Positions 19,104-28,669 of a stretch of 64,000 nt of DNA are shown here, piece after piece. The position numbers and the translations under genes were made by a program. The notes under the pieces are model-generated. The model did not search any database, had not been told where the DNA came from, and saw only the letters and a program-made list of their open reading frames with translations. How positions within the stretch are numbered: position 1 is the stretch's first letter; each line of letters starts with the position of its first letter. The stretch comes from an uncultured Campylobacterales bacterium (GTDB lineage Bacteria; Campylobacterota; Campylobacteria; Campylobacterales; Arcobacteraceae): positions 1-64,000 of the forward strand of contig CALKDR010000010.1 in NCBI GenBank assembly GCA_938084175.1, given 5' to 3'.

Positions 19104-21059
19104 ATGGCCTTAATAGACTTACAAAACATTTCAAAACAATATGATACAAAAGTCATTTTAAAAGATGCAAACTTCACACTAAACCAAGGCCAAAGAATTG
19201 CAGTAATTGGCCAAAATGGTCAGGGCAAATCAACACTATTAAAAATCATTACGGGTGAAACTGAACCTGATGATGGTATTAAAGCAATAGATAAATCAAT
19301 AAAAGTTGAAATGCTAGCGCAACATCCAAAATTTGATGATAATTTAGTAGTTCGGGATGCTATTGAGAATCAATTAAAAGAATTAAAAGATGCAAGACTT
19401 GAATATGAAGATATTTCTCTAAAGATTGTTGATGATTATGAAAACAGTGAATTAATTAATAGACAAAGTGAACTAGCAACATTTTTAGAATTCCATAATG
19501 CTTGGGATTTAGACAATATGATTGAGCGTATTTTAAAAGAGTTTCATTTAAAAGAATATGAATTTAAAGATGTAAATCTTTTAAGTGGTGGTGAGCAAAG
19601 AAGAGTATCTCTTGCTGGACTTTTATTAAAGAAACCTGATGTCTTACTTTTAGATGAACCTACAAATCACCTTGATGTTTATATGGTAGAATTTTTAGAA
19701 CAACTACTAATGAAAAACAATTTCACTCTTATTTTTATTTCACATGATAGATATTTTATTGATAATATTGCAACTTCTGTTATTGAAGTTGAAGGTGGAA
19801 CTTTAAGAAAATTCCATGGCGGGTATTCTTCATATTTAGAGCAAAAACAGCAACTCTTAGAAAATATGCAAAAAGATCATCACAATATGATAAGACTTTT
19901 CAAAAGAGAAGCCCACTGGATGCAAAGAGGAGTTACTGCTAGAAGAAAAAGAAATGTAAGAAGAAAAGCAGAATATTTAGATTTAAAACAGAGAGTAAAA
20001 TCAAATCCTTCAGCAATTAGAAAAATGAGTGTAGAACTTCAACGTGAACAAAAATCATTTAATACAGAGGAAACACGAACTCAAAATAAGAAAAAAATGC
20101 TATTTGAACTTGATGATATTGGAATAACATTAGGAGACAAACTTCTTATAAAAGATTTTACAGCAAGAATTTTACAAAAAGATACAATTGCAATTGTAGG
20201 TCCTAATGGTACTGGAAAATCTACAATGCTAAAAATATTTATGGAAAAACTAAAAGTTGATCAAGGACGATTTAAAAAAGGTGATTTTAAAGTAGGATAT
20301 TTTGATCAGCATAGAGAAATGTTAAATGACAATCAAAGTATTATGCATACTTTTTGTCCAAATGGTGGTGATTTAGTTGAACTAAATGATGGTAGAACTA
20401 TGCATGTTTATGGATATTTAAAAAACTTTTTATTTCCAAAAGAATACTTAGAAAAAAAGATTGGAGTATTAAGTGGTGGTGAAAAAAACAGAGTTGCATT
20501 AGCTTTATTATTTACAAAAAGTATAGATTGTTTGGTATTAGATGAGCCTACGAATGATTTAGACTTACCTACTATTAATATTTTGGAAGAGTATTTAGAA
20601 AATTTTCAAGGAGCATTGATTTTTGTATCTCATGATAGATATTTTGTAGATAAAATTGCAAAAAAACTATTCGTTTTTAAAGGTGCTAATGGAGAAGTTG
20701 AAGAAAGTTTTCAACCTTATACTGAATACTTAGAAATTGAAAAAGAATTAAAAGATTTAAGTTCATTACAAAATAGTTTAAACAAAGAAGCAAATGATAA
20801 ATCAAGTGAAAAAACTAAAAAGAAACAAGTAAAACTATCATATAACGATCAAAGAGATTATGATAATTTACCAAAAGAGATTGAAGAATTAGAAGAAAAA
20901 ATAGAAGAAGTAAACGAATGTCTAATGAATCCTAAATGTTATGAAGAAAAGGGAATAGTAGCTGTTTCTAAAGAACTTGAAACAATCGAATCACTTTATG
21001 AAGAAAAAGTAGAAAGATTTCTACAATTAGAAGAGCTAATAGAAAGCTTTAACTCTTAA
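19104..21059 (+). CDS. ABC-F family ATPase (Uup-like)
   Basis: 651 aa; two Walker A (GQNGQGKST, GPNGTGKST), two LSGGE, C-terminal coiled coil. Confidence 0.95.
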   Translation: MALIDLQNISKQYDTKVILKDANFTLNQGQRIAVIGQNGQGKSTLLKIITGETEPDDGIKAIDKSIKVEMLAQHPKFDDNLVVRDAIENQLKELKDARLEYEDISLKIVDDYENSELINRQSELATFLEFHNAWDLDNMIERILKEFHLKEYEFKDVNLLSGGEQRRVSLAGLLLKKPDVLLLDEPTNHLDVYMVEFLEQLLMKNNFTLIFISHDRYFIDNIATSVIEVEGGTLRKFHGGYSSYLEQKQQLLENMQKDHHNMIRLFKREAHWMQRGVTARRKRNVRRKAEYLDLKQRVKSNPSAIRKMSVELQREQKSFNTEETRTQNKKKMLFELDDIGITLGDKLLIKDFTARILQKDTIAIVGPNGTGKSTMLKIFMEKLKVDQGRFKKGDFKVGYFDQHREMLNDNQSIMHTFCPNGGDLVELNDGRTMHVYGYLKNFLFPKEYLEKKIGVLSGGEKNRVALALLFTKSIDCLVLDEPTNDLDLPTINILEEYLENFQGALIFVSHDRYFVDKIAKKLFVFKGANGEVEESFQPYTEYLEIEKELKDLSSLQNSLNKEANDKSSEKTKKKQVKLSYNDQRDYDNLPKEIEELEEKIEEVNECLMNPKCYEEKGIVAVSKELETIESLYEEKVERFLQLEELIESFNS

Positions 21060-21104
21060 AAAGATATAATTTAGTTATTAATAAGATAAAATATAAGGAT
21101 TAAA

Positions 21105-21548
21105 ATGAGTTTAAAACAACAACTTAAAGATGATGTTAAAGTAGCTATGAGAGAAAAAAACATAGTAAAAAGAGATTCTATTAGAAGTATTAACACTATG
21201 ATTAAACAAATTGAAGTAGATGAAAGAATAGAATTAACAGATGATGCTATTATTAAACTTATACAAAAAGGTATCAAGCAAAGAGAAGAAGCTGTATCTC
21301 AATATAAAGAAGCTAATAGAGATGATTTAGTAGGAAAAGAACAAGAACAAATAGAAGTATTTAAGCTTTATTTACCAGAACAATTATCAGATGAAAATCT
21401 AGAAAATGGAATGAAAGAAATCATAACTCAAGTAGGTGCAAATTCAATGAAAGATATGGGAAAAGTTATGGGAGCTGCTAGTAAGAAATTTGCTGGTGTT
21501 GCAGATGGAAAAAGAATTAATGAAATGGTTAAAAAACTTTTAGCTTAA
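21105..21548 (+). CDS. GatB/YqeY domain protein
   Basis: 147 aa; LKQQLKDDVKVAMREKNIVKRDSIRSI; MKDMGKVMGAASKKFAGVADGKRINEMVKKLL. Confidence 0.95.
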   Translation: MSLKQQLKDDVKVAMREKNIVKRDSIRSINTMIKQIEVDERIELTDDAIIKLIQKGIKQREEAVSQYKEANRDDLVGKEQEQIEVFKLYLPEQLSDENLENGMKEIITQVGANSMKDMGKVMGAASKKFAGVADGKRINEMVKKLLA

Positions 21549-21567
21549 AAAACTTTTAGGATTACAT

Positions 21568-21946
21568 ATGAGTCAAGAATTTGAATAATTATTCTCGAAA
21601 CTAACTACGAATGAAAAAAAATGAAGTTACAAAAAATAAGATAAATACAGTCTTATAAGTAATTCCTTTTCTTCTAGAAAGAGTTTCAAAACAGAATATA
21701 CAAGAATTAGCATCATTACTTAAACAATCTGTATTACCAACTATTTGTCCAGAAAATGATGATGAAATAGATGAAAATACAAATTTACTATTTCAAAAAG
21801 ATGTTCAAGATAAAATACAAAAATTCATAGAGTAAAGATTTCAAAGAAATAACCAAGTTGTTAGATAAAGAACATCTGACATTTCAAAATTTGTTACTTT
21901 AATGAATAAATATTTAAATGATACTATTACAAGTAATGACTCCTAA
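21568..21946 (+). pseudogene. multiply interrupted remnant, probably the N-terminal region of a diguanylate cyclase-type protein (GGDEF part absent)
   Basis: PFLLERVSKQNIQELASLLKQSVLPTICPENDDEIDENTNLLFQKDVQDKIQKFIE*RFQRNNQVVR*RTSDISKFVTLMNKYLNDTITSNDS*. Confidence 0.5.
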
Positions 21947-22152
21947 TTCAAAAAATGTTTATTATATAAAAGAAAAAATACAATCTATTGATACTTCTTT
22001 TCCTTCTCTTATTTGTCTTTTTAATTCTTCTTTATTTAATATATTCATTTATAAATCCTTGAATAAAATATACTAGATAAATTTTGTCTAATATATTTAT
22101 ATTTTTGGATTTACACAGTTTATTTTACAGGGTCAAAGTTATCTAGTTTTAT

Positions 22153-22920
22153 CTAAACTATTTTTTCTTGTCCAATTCTATATAGACAAAAATCATATTT
22201 TATTGGATCTTTATTATCAAATTCTTTTAATTTTTCACTAATTAATAAAGCAGATTTTAAATCATATGTTTTTCTTGTAAGTAAACCTAACTTTTGAGAA
22301 ACAGCAAAAGTATGTGTATCTAAAGGTAAAATCAAATCTTTTTTATCCACACCTTTCCATAATCCTAAATCAAGATTATCTTCTCTTACCATCCATCGTA
22401 AAAACATATTCCATCTTTTGTATGGTGCATTACCAAGCTCTTTTATTAAACCATTTCTATCTCGTTTTAAAGGACTTGAAACTAAAAAAGTGAAACCTTG
22501 TGATTTATAATTTGCTACTTCATGTATTTTGCTTATTAAATAATCTAAACCTTCTAAAATAGATTTGTTAGGAGTGTATCCTTCTAAAAAAATTTCATTT
22601 AAACTTGAAGTATTTCTTAATTTTTTAAATGTTTTAAATACAGTTTTAATATCTTCACTATTTTGAAACCTATAATAAAAGGAATCTAATTCTTTATCAA
22701 TTTTTTCATCACTAGCATCTAAAAGTGTAAAATCTAAAGTATCAAGAAACTTTACAATTAAACTAGCTTTTCCATATGCAAAAAGTGCACATAATAAAAT
22801 TATGTACTCATCTTGATATCGACTTGCAACCAAAAGTGGGTCAGGTTTATCATAAGAGAGTTCATTATGTTTATTTCTTGATTCAAATTCATCATCTAAT
22901 AGCTTTTTTATATTATTCAT
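22153..22920 (-). CDS. TIGR02757/DUF2400 family protein
   Basis: 255 aa; PDPLLVASRYQDEYIILLCALFAYGKA; LRWMVREDNLDLGLWKG; PLDTHTFAVSQKLGLLTRK. Confidence 0.85.
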   Translation of the reverse strand: MNNIKKLLDDEFESRNKHNELSYDKPDPLLVASRYQDEYIILLCALFAYGKASLIVKFLDTLDFTLLDASDEKIDKELDSFYYRFQNSEDIKTVFKTFKKLRNTSSLNEIFLEGYTPNKSILEGLDYLISKIHEVANYKSQGFTFLVSSPLKRDRNGLIKELGNAPYKRWNMFLRWMVREDNLDLGLWKGVDKKDLILPLDTHTFAVSQKLGLLTRKTYDLKSALLISEKLKEFDNKDPIKYDFCLYRIGQEKIV

Positions 22921-22978
22921 TACGTATCCAAATTTTTGATTGGCTATAATACCTGCAATTTAAGTAAAAGAGTGTTAA

Positions 22979-23800
22979 ATGAATAATATATTAATAACAG
23001 GATGTTCAACAGGTATAGGTTTAAAAACAGCCTTAACTTTAAAAGATAATGGATATAAGGTCTATGCAAGTGCAAGAGAAGATAAAGATATAAAAAAACT
23101 TAATAATTTAGGATTTGAAACATTTAAAATTGATGTTACAAAAAAAGATGATATAAGTAACGCATTAGAGACAATTATAAAAAATGATAAGAAATTAGAT
23201 GCGGTATTCAATAATGCAGGTTTTGGTCAACCTGGAGCTGTTGAGGATATAAGTACGGAGATTTTAAAAGAACAGTTTGAAACAAATGTTTTTGGTTTAC
23301 ATGAGCTTACAATTCAAGCTATGAAAATATTTAGAAAACAAGGTTATGGAAAAATAATCCAACATTCTTCGGTTTTAGGAATTATATCTTTAAAATTTAG
23401 AGGTGCTTACAATTCTAGTAAATATGCAATTGAAGGCTTAACAGATACATTAAGACAAGAGTTATTAGGTTCTAATATCTACGTTAGTGTAATTAATACA
23501 GGACCCGTAGCTTCAAAATTTAGAGCAAATGCTTTAAAAAAGTTTAATGCAAATTTAAATATTGAAAATAGTCATTTTAATGATGTGTATTTACAAGAAT
23601 TGAAAAAAAGATTAGAGTCAAAAGTTGATGATACTCCTTTTACACTACCTGCATCTTCTGTTGCAAATGTTATATTAAATATTATGCAAAGTCAAAAACC
23701 AAAACCTAGATACTATGTTACAAAAGCTACATATCTTTTAGGGTTCTTCAAAAGAATACTATCAACTTCACTTATGGACAGACTACTAAATAAAATTTAA
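22979..23800 (+). CDS. SDR-family oxidoreductase
   Basis: ITGCSTGIGLKTA; NNAGFGQPG; YNSSKYAIEGL. Confidence 0.93.
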   Translation: MNNILITGCSTGIGLKTALTLKDNGYKVYASAREDKDIKKLNNLGFETFKIDVTKKDDISNALETIIKNDKKLDAVFNNAGFGQPGAVEDISTEILKEQFETNVFGLHELTIQAMKIFRKQGYGKIIQHSSVLGIISLKFRGAYNSSKYAIEGLTDTLRQELLGSNIYVSVINTGPVASKFRANALKKFNANLNIENSHFNDVYLQELKKRLESKVDDTPFTLPASSVANVILNIMQSQKPKPRYYVTKATYLLGFFKRILSTSLMDRLLNKI

Positions 23801-23812
23801 AATTTAAATTTG

Positions 23813-23833
23813 AAGGAGTTTCTAACTCCTTTT
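23813..23833. terminator. convergent hairpin terminator
   Basis: AAGGAGTT-TCT-AACTCCTT followed by TT; between convergent genes. Confidence 0.7.
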
Positions 23834-24457
23834 CATATTTATAATTAATTCTTTAATAGATTTTTCAATTGAATCTTTTAATGCTTTTTCTAAAACAACT
23901 TTAACATTTAATAAAGAATCTTCTTTGTATGAAAAAGATTGGTTTACCACAGAGTTTGAATATATTACATCTGCATTTTTATTTAATATTTCTAAATCTA
24001 CAAAAACTTTTAAACTAGCATTTGAACTTAATATTGATTTATCAATTATAAATTTTGGTATAAATAAATGAACTGTATAATTAGCTCCAAATGCAACATA
24101 TTTATTTTTATAATAATTGTCATTTTTCATTTGTTTTGAGAATTCATTTCTTAATATATTTTTTAATGAGATATTATGAATAGCTACACTTCTCTCTAAA
24201 TCTAAAGCTTCATCATTAGATATATCCGGTCGAAGAACTGTACCCATGTTTATTCCAACATGTCGAGTTATATTTCCACCAAGGCCTAAACCAATAGAAA
24301 AAGGACTAGGAACTGTTTTGGGAGCTGATAAAATCATTACCTTTTTAGCTAAGGAAAAAGAGTTCATTTCATCATTTATTCTTATTTCACTTTTTGAAGA
24401 ACAAGCAGAAAAAAATATTACAAGTAAAAAAATAAGAGCTTTAAAAAAGTATTTCAT
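23822..24457 (-). CDS. putative lipoprotein
   Basis: 211 aa; lipobox LVIFFSACSSK. Confidence 0.65.
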   Translation of the reverse strand: MKYFFKALIFLLVIFFSACSSKSEIRINDEMNSFSLAKKVMILSAPKTVPSPFSIGLGLGGNITRHVGINMGTVLRPDISNDEALDLERSVAIHNISLKNILRNEFSKQMKNDNYYKNKYVAFGANYTVHLFIPKFIIDKSILSSNASLKVFVDLEILNKNADVIYSNSVVNQSFSYKEDSLLNVKVVLEKALKDSIEKSIKELIINMKRS

Positions 24458-24510
24458 GATAAATTTCCTAATTATTTTTTATAATATTAACATAATAAAT
24501 AGAAAAACTT

Positions 24511-25311
24511 CTAAGAACTTTGAATCTCTTTTGTATTAAATTTACTTTGCAGAAAATCTGAAATCTGAATAAGTGAAAATGTAATTAAAAATATCATCAA
24601 ACCAGGAAAGAAACTAACCCACCATGCAATATCAATTACGCTTTTTCCATCACTTAAAAGTGAACCCCATGACATATCAGGAGGATTTATACCTAGTCCT
24701 AAAAATGAAAGTCCTGATTCAGCTAAAATTGAACCACCTACTCCAAAAGTAAATGATATTAGGAATATTGGAGCAAGTAATGGTGCAAAATATTTAAAGA
24801 TTATCTTCATAGTTGAAACATTTGATAATTTTAATATCTTAATATAAGGTTTATTTCCAATTGCAAAACTTTCACTTCTAATAAGTCTTGCCATTCCCAT
24901 CCATCCTGTGATTGAAATAACAATAATTAAAATAACTGATGAAGCTTGTATATAAGAAACCAAAGCCAAAAGTAAAAAAAATGTTGGAAAAGTTAAAAAT
25001 AAATCAATTGTAATTGTAATTGTTTTATCAATATTTCCTTTAAAATATCCTGCGTTTATTCCAATAAATAAACCAACAATAGAGGAAATACTTGCAGCTA
25101 AAAAACCAATAATTAATGAAGTTTGTCCACCTTCTAAAATTCGGGCTAATACATCACGACCTAGTCTATCTGTACCCATTAAATGTTCAAAAGAAGGACC
25201 TGTTAATATTTTTAAAGGATTTAGGGCATAAGGTGATACTGTATAAAAAAAAGGCAATATAAAAATTAGTACAATTAATGAAACTATTAAATATATTGCA
25301 AATTTATACAT
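24511..25311 (-). CDS. peptide/nickel-type ABC transporter permease (OppC/DppC-like)
   Basis: HLMGTDRLGRDVLARILEGGQTSL; ESGLSFLGLGINPPDMSWGSLL. Confidence 0.92.
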   Translation of the reverse strand: MYKFAIYLIVSLIVLIFILPFFYTVSPYALNPLKILTGPSFEHLMGTDRLGRDVLARILEGGQTSLIIGFLAASISSIVGLFIGINAGYFKGNIDKTITITIDLFLTFPTFFLLLALVSYIQASSVILIIVISITGWMGMARLIRSESFAIGNKPYIKILKLSNVSTMKIIFKYFAPLLAPIFLISFTFGVGGSILAESGLSFLGLGINPPDMSWGSLLSDGKSVIDIAWWVSFFPGLMIFLITFSLIQISDFLQSKFNTKEIQSS

Positions 25312-25320
25312 TTTTTCTGC

Positions 25321-25911
25321 TTATGAATAAATATAATATGATAGAGAACTTTTTCCAAACTTTTTAGTTTTCTTTAATGAAAATTTACCAAGTGTATTTG
25401 GAATTTCTAAAGTTGAAACATGTTCTACAATAACCATAAAGATATTATCATTCTTAATCTCTTCTATCATTTTAAAAGATCTTGTATAAATATCATCCAT
25501 ACCATCTCTGAAATCAAAAGGAGGATCAACGTAAAGAATTATTTCTTCATTTGAGTTTTCTAAAGAAGAAAGAATATTAGGAGTTTGAATAAAAGTATCT
25601 CCTAGAGATGTCTGGCATTTATTCATATCAATTGCTTTACAATTTTTAATAAGAATATTATATGAGCCTTTATCTAATTCTACAAAGTATGACTTTTTAG
25701 CATCTCTTGAAAGTGCCTCAAGACCAATAGAACCAGAACCTGCAAAAGATTCAATAAATATTTTGTCAATAATATCAAATTGTAAAACATTAAATAGTGA
25801 TTCTTTAAGTCTTGCTTTTGATGATCTTGTAACATCTAATGAAGGTAAAGATATAGTTTTACCTTTATACTTACCTGCGATAATTTTTGTTGTTGGTGTG
25901 TTTATTTTCAT
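25321..25911 (-). CDS. rsmD: 16S rRNA (guanine966-N2)-methyltransferase
   Basis: IIAGKYKGKTI; ESFAGSGSIGLEALSR; LYVDPPFDFRDG. Confidence 0.93.
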   Translation of the reverse strand: MKINTPTTKIIAGKYKGKTISLPSLDVTRSSKARLKESLFNVLQFDIIDKIFIESFAGSGSIGLEALSRDAKKSYFVELDKGSYNILIKNCKAIDMNKCQTSLGDTFIQTPNILSSLENSNEEIILYVDPPFDFRDGMDDIYTRSFKMIEEIKNDNIFMVIVEHVSTLEIPNTLGKFSLKKTKKFGKSSLSYYIYS

Positions 25912-25943
25912 TTTTCTCTTATTTCTTTCATTTTTTAAAAAGC

Positions 25944-27488
25944 TTATCTAGCGTAAGACTGTGCTCTTAATTCTCTAATTACATTAACTTTTATTTCACC
26001 TGGATATTGAACTTTTTCTTCAATTTCTTTTGCAATTTCACTTGCTAAAATAATAGCTTCATCATCATTTACTAATTGTGCTTTTACAATAACACGAACC
26101 TCACGTCCCGCATTAATTGCATATGCATTAATAACTCCAACTTTAGAAGTAGAAATATTTTCAACTTCTTCTACTCTTTTTAAGAAACTTTCTAATACTT
26201 CTCTTCGTGCACCAGGACGTGCTGCACTTAATGCATCAGCTGCACAAACAGCGGCACTTTCCACATTTATAGGTTCTTCATGTCCATGATGAGCATAAAT
26301 ACCATTTATAACTGTTTCAGGTTCATCATACCTTCTACAAATTTCAGCACCTAAATCAACATGTGAACCTGGCATGTCATGTGTTAATGCTTTACCAATA
26401 TCATGTAATAATCCAGCTCGTCGTGCAAGTATTGCATCTCCACCCATTTGAGCAGCTAATAAACCTGCCAAATGTGATACTTCTAAAGTATGAGCTAAAG
26501 CATTTTGACCATAAGAAGCTCTATATCTCAGTCGTCCAACTAATTTAACAAGCTCAGGGTGCATTGTTTTGATACCAAGTTCATGAATAACATCTTCACC
26601 CTCTTTTAGAATATTATTATCAAATTCTATTTTTACTTTATTATAAATTTCTTCAATTCTAGCAGGTTGAATTCTACCGTCTTCTAATAAATCTTTAATA
26701 GTTCGAGTAGCAATTGCACGTCTGTAAAGGTTAAATGAAGAAATAGTAATAGTATTAGGAGTATCATCAATAATAATATCTACACCTAATAACATTTCAA
26801 GAGCTTTAATATTTCGACCCTCTTTTCCAATAATTTTACCCTTAGTTTCATCATCTTTTATTGGTAAATTATTTATCAATCTCTCAGCTGCAAACTCACC
26901 TGCATATCTTGTAACTGCATGTGAAAGCATATTATTGATTTCATTTTTTGTATTTTCTTCTGCAATTTTATATTTTTTTCTAAAAATTGAAGAAATTTGT
27001 GCACGTGAATCTTCTTTTACTTTTTCAAGCATTAAATCTTTTGCTTCATCTGTTGTAAGACCTGAAGCATTTTCAAGAATTTTTATAGCTTCTTGAATTT
27101 TTGTTTCATAAGTCTTTTTCTGATTTTCTAAACCTTCTTTAATTGTTGTAATTTTTTTATTTTTTTCAACAATTTCTTCTTTTTCAGATTTAATTATTTT
27201 TAATTCTGATTCAAGATGTTCGTTTAGTTCTCTCTCTTTTTTCTCAATTTTTGCAAGCATAGATTCATAATCACGTCTTGTATTTTTAAACTCTTTGTCA
27301 CATTCAATTTTCGCTTTTAACTGAGAATCTTTTAAAGAAACTTCAGCTTCATGCTCAATAACCTTTGCTTTTGCTTTTGCTTGTTCAATAAACACTTGAA
27401 ACTTAGCTTTATCTATCTTTCTTACGACTATTATGCTTAGTACTACACTAATTAGTGATACTAAAACACATCCAATAATATATTCCAT
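25944..27488 (-). CDS. rny: ribonuclease Y
   Basis: 514 aa; N-terminal TM, coiled coil, KH (GKIIGKEGRNIKALE), HD (RRAGLLHDIGKA), C-terminal YPGEIKVNVIRE. Confidence 0.97.
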   Translation of the reverse strand: MEYIIGCVLVSLISVVLSIIVVRKIDKAKFQVFIEQAKAKAKVIEHEAEVSLKDSQLKAKIECDKEFKNTRRDYESMLAKIEKKERELNEHLESELKIIKSEKEEIVEKNKKITTIKEGLENQKKTYETKIQEAIKILENASGLTTDEAKDLMLEKVKEDSRAQISSIFRKKYKIAEENTKNEINNMLSHAVTRYAGEFAAERLINNLPIKDDETKGKIIGKEGRNIKALEMLLGVDIIIDDTPNTITISSFNLYRRAIATRTIKDLLEDGRIQPARIEEIYNKVKIEFDNNILKEGEDVIHELGIKTMHPELVKLVGRLRYRASYGQNALAHTLEVSHLAGLLAAQMGGDAILARRAGLLHDIGKALTHDMPGSHVDLGAEICRRYDEPETVINGIYAHHGHEEPINVESAAVCAADALSAARPGARREVLESFLKRVEEVENISTSKVGVINAYAINAGREVRVIVKAQLVNDDEAIILASEIAKEIEEKVQYPGEIKVNVIRELRAQSYAR

Positions 27489-27498
27489 GTTTAAAACC

Positions 27499-28038
27499 TT
27501 AATTAGTTATTATATAATCTGCTTGAATATCGTAACTTTGGGATAAAATTTTGTCACTTCTACAAAGTACTAATTGTGTAAAGACTAGTGTTGGTTTGTA
27601 AGATAATCTATCAAAGAATCTGTCATACATTCCCTTACCAAAACCTATTCTTTTTCCAATAGCATCTACTCCTACAATAGGTACTATGGCTAAATCAATC
27701 TGTTTTGCTTTATAAAAAGAATTATTTGGTTCTTTTATTCCAAACTTCTTTTTTTGCAAAGGTAATCTATATTTAACTATCTTAAAACTGTCACCTTCCA
27801 TATAAGGAACATAAACATTTTTATTTTTTATTTTTCTTAATTTATTTATTAATGATTTAACATCAACTTCAATACCCATAGGTACATATAATAAAATATT
27901 TTTTGCTTTGCTTCTTTTTATAAAATCTTCTAATTTCTTTAGGACAATTTTGTCTTTATAATACTTTGAAGTGACACTTGTAAATTTTAATCTTTTTATA
28001 CACGATTTTCTAAAATCACTTTTGTGATTTAATTCCAT
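27499..28038 (-). CDS. 5-formyltetrahydrofolate cyclo-ligase
   Basis: IVPIVGVDAIGKRIGFGKGMYDRFF. Confidence 0.92.
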   Translation of the reverse strand: MELNHKSDFRKSCIKRLKFTSVTSKYYKDKIVLKKLEDFIKRSKAKNILLYVPMGIEVDVKSLINKLRKIKNKNVYVPYMEGDSFKIVKYRLPLQKKKFGIKEPNNSFYKAKQIDLAIVPIVGVDAIGKRIGFGKGMYDRFFDRLSYKPTLVFTQLVLCRSDKILSQSYDIQADYIITN

Positions 28039-28051
28039 TTTTAAGCCTCAC

Positions 28052-28072
28052 TTGGGTAAAATTCTTACCCAA
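28052..28072. promoter_or_regulatory. perfect 8-bp inverted repeat in divergent intergenic region
   Basis: TTGGGTAA-AATTC-TTACCCAA. Confidence 0.5.
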
Positions 28073-28099
28073 CAAATAATTTTACCAAAAGGAATTAAA

Positions 28100-28660
28100 A
28101 TGCAGTTTAAAGCATTAACATTTTTGTCAATATTATCAATATTATTTTTTACAGGATGTAATTCAAAAACGTCAAGTGAAGAATCAAATAAGACAATCAT
28201 TGAAAAAGTAGAAGTTAAAACGACAAATTTTACACTTAAAACAACAGATAATTTAGATTTAAATATAGAGTTAGATGAAGATAAAATTATTTTTAAAGAC
28301 TATCCAGAAAAAATTGTATTATTAAACTTTTTTGCAACATGGTGTCCACCTTGTAAAGCTGAAATTCCTAATCTAATAGATTTACAAAATAAATATGCAA
28401 ATGACTTTAAAGTAGTATCTGTTTTACTTGAAGATGGTAAATCAAATGAAGATATTAATGAATTCATTAAAAAATATAAAATTAATTATCAAGTTACAAA
28501 TAGTAAAACAAACTTTGAACTATCAAAAGGTTTAGGTGAAATCAAATCTATTCCAACAATGTTTTTAATTGATAAACAATCAAATGTATTTCAAAAATAT
28601 GTAGGAATTGTTCCTTTTGAAATGATGGAAGTTGATATTAAAAAAGTTTTAGAAAAGTAA
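28100..28660 (+). CDS. TlpA-family thioredoxin-like lipoprotein
   Basis: Start set at ATG 28100 (RBS aaaagga; MQFKALTFLSILSILFFTGCNSK lipobox), not TTG 28052; FFATWCPPCKAEIPNL. Confidence 0.92.
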   Translation: MQFKALTFLSILSILFFTGCNSKTSSEESNKTIIEKVEVKTTNFTLKTTDNLDLNIELDEDKIIFKDYPEKIVLLNFFATWCPPCKAEIPNLIDLQNKYANDFKVVSVLLEDGKSNEDINEFIKKYKINYQVTNSKTNFELSKGLGEIKSIPTMFLIDKQSNVFQKYVGIVPFEMMEVDIKKVLEK

Positions 28661-28669
28661 AGGTAGTAA

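Noticed and set aside
28052-28099. ORF-track N-terminal extension (MGKILTQQIILPKGIK) from TTG 28052
   Set aside because: Falls inside an inverted repeat; ATG 28100 has a good RBS and begins a normal lipoprotein signal peptide
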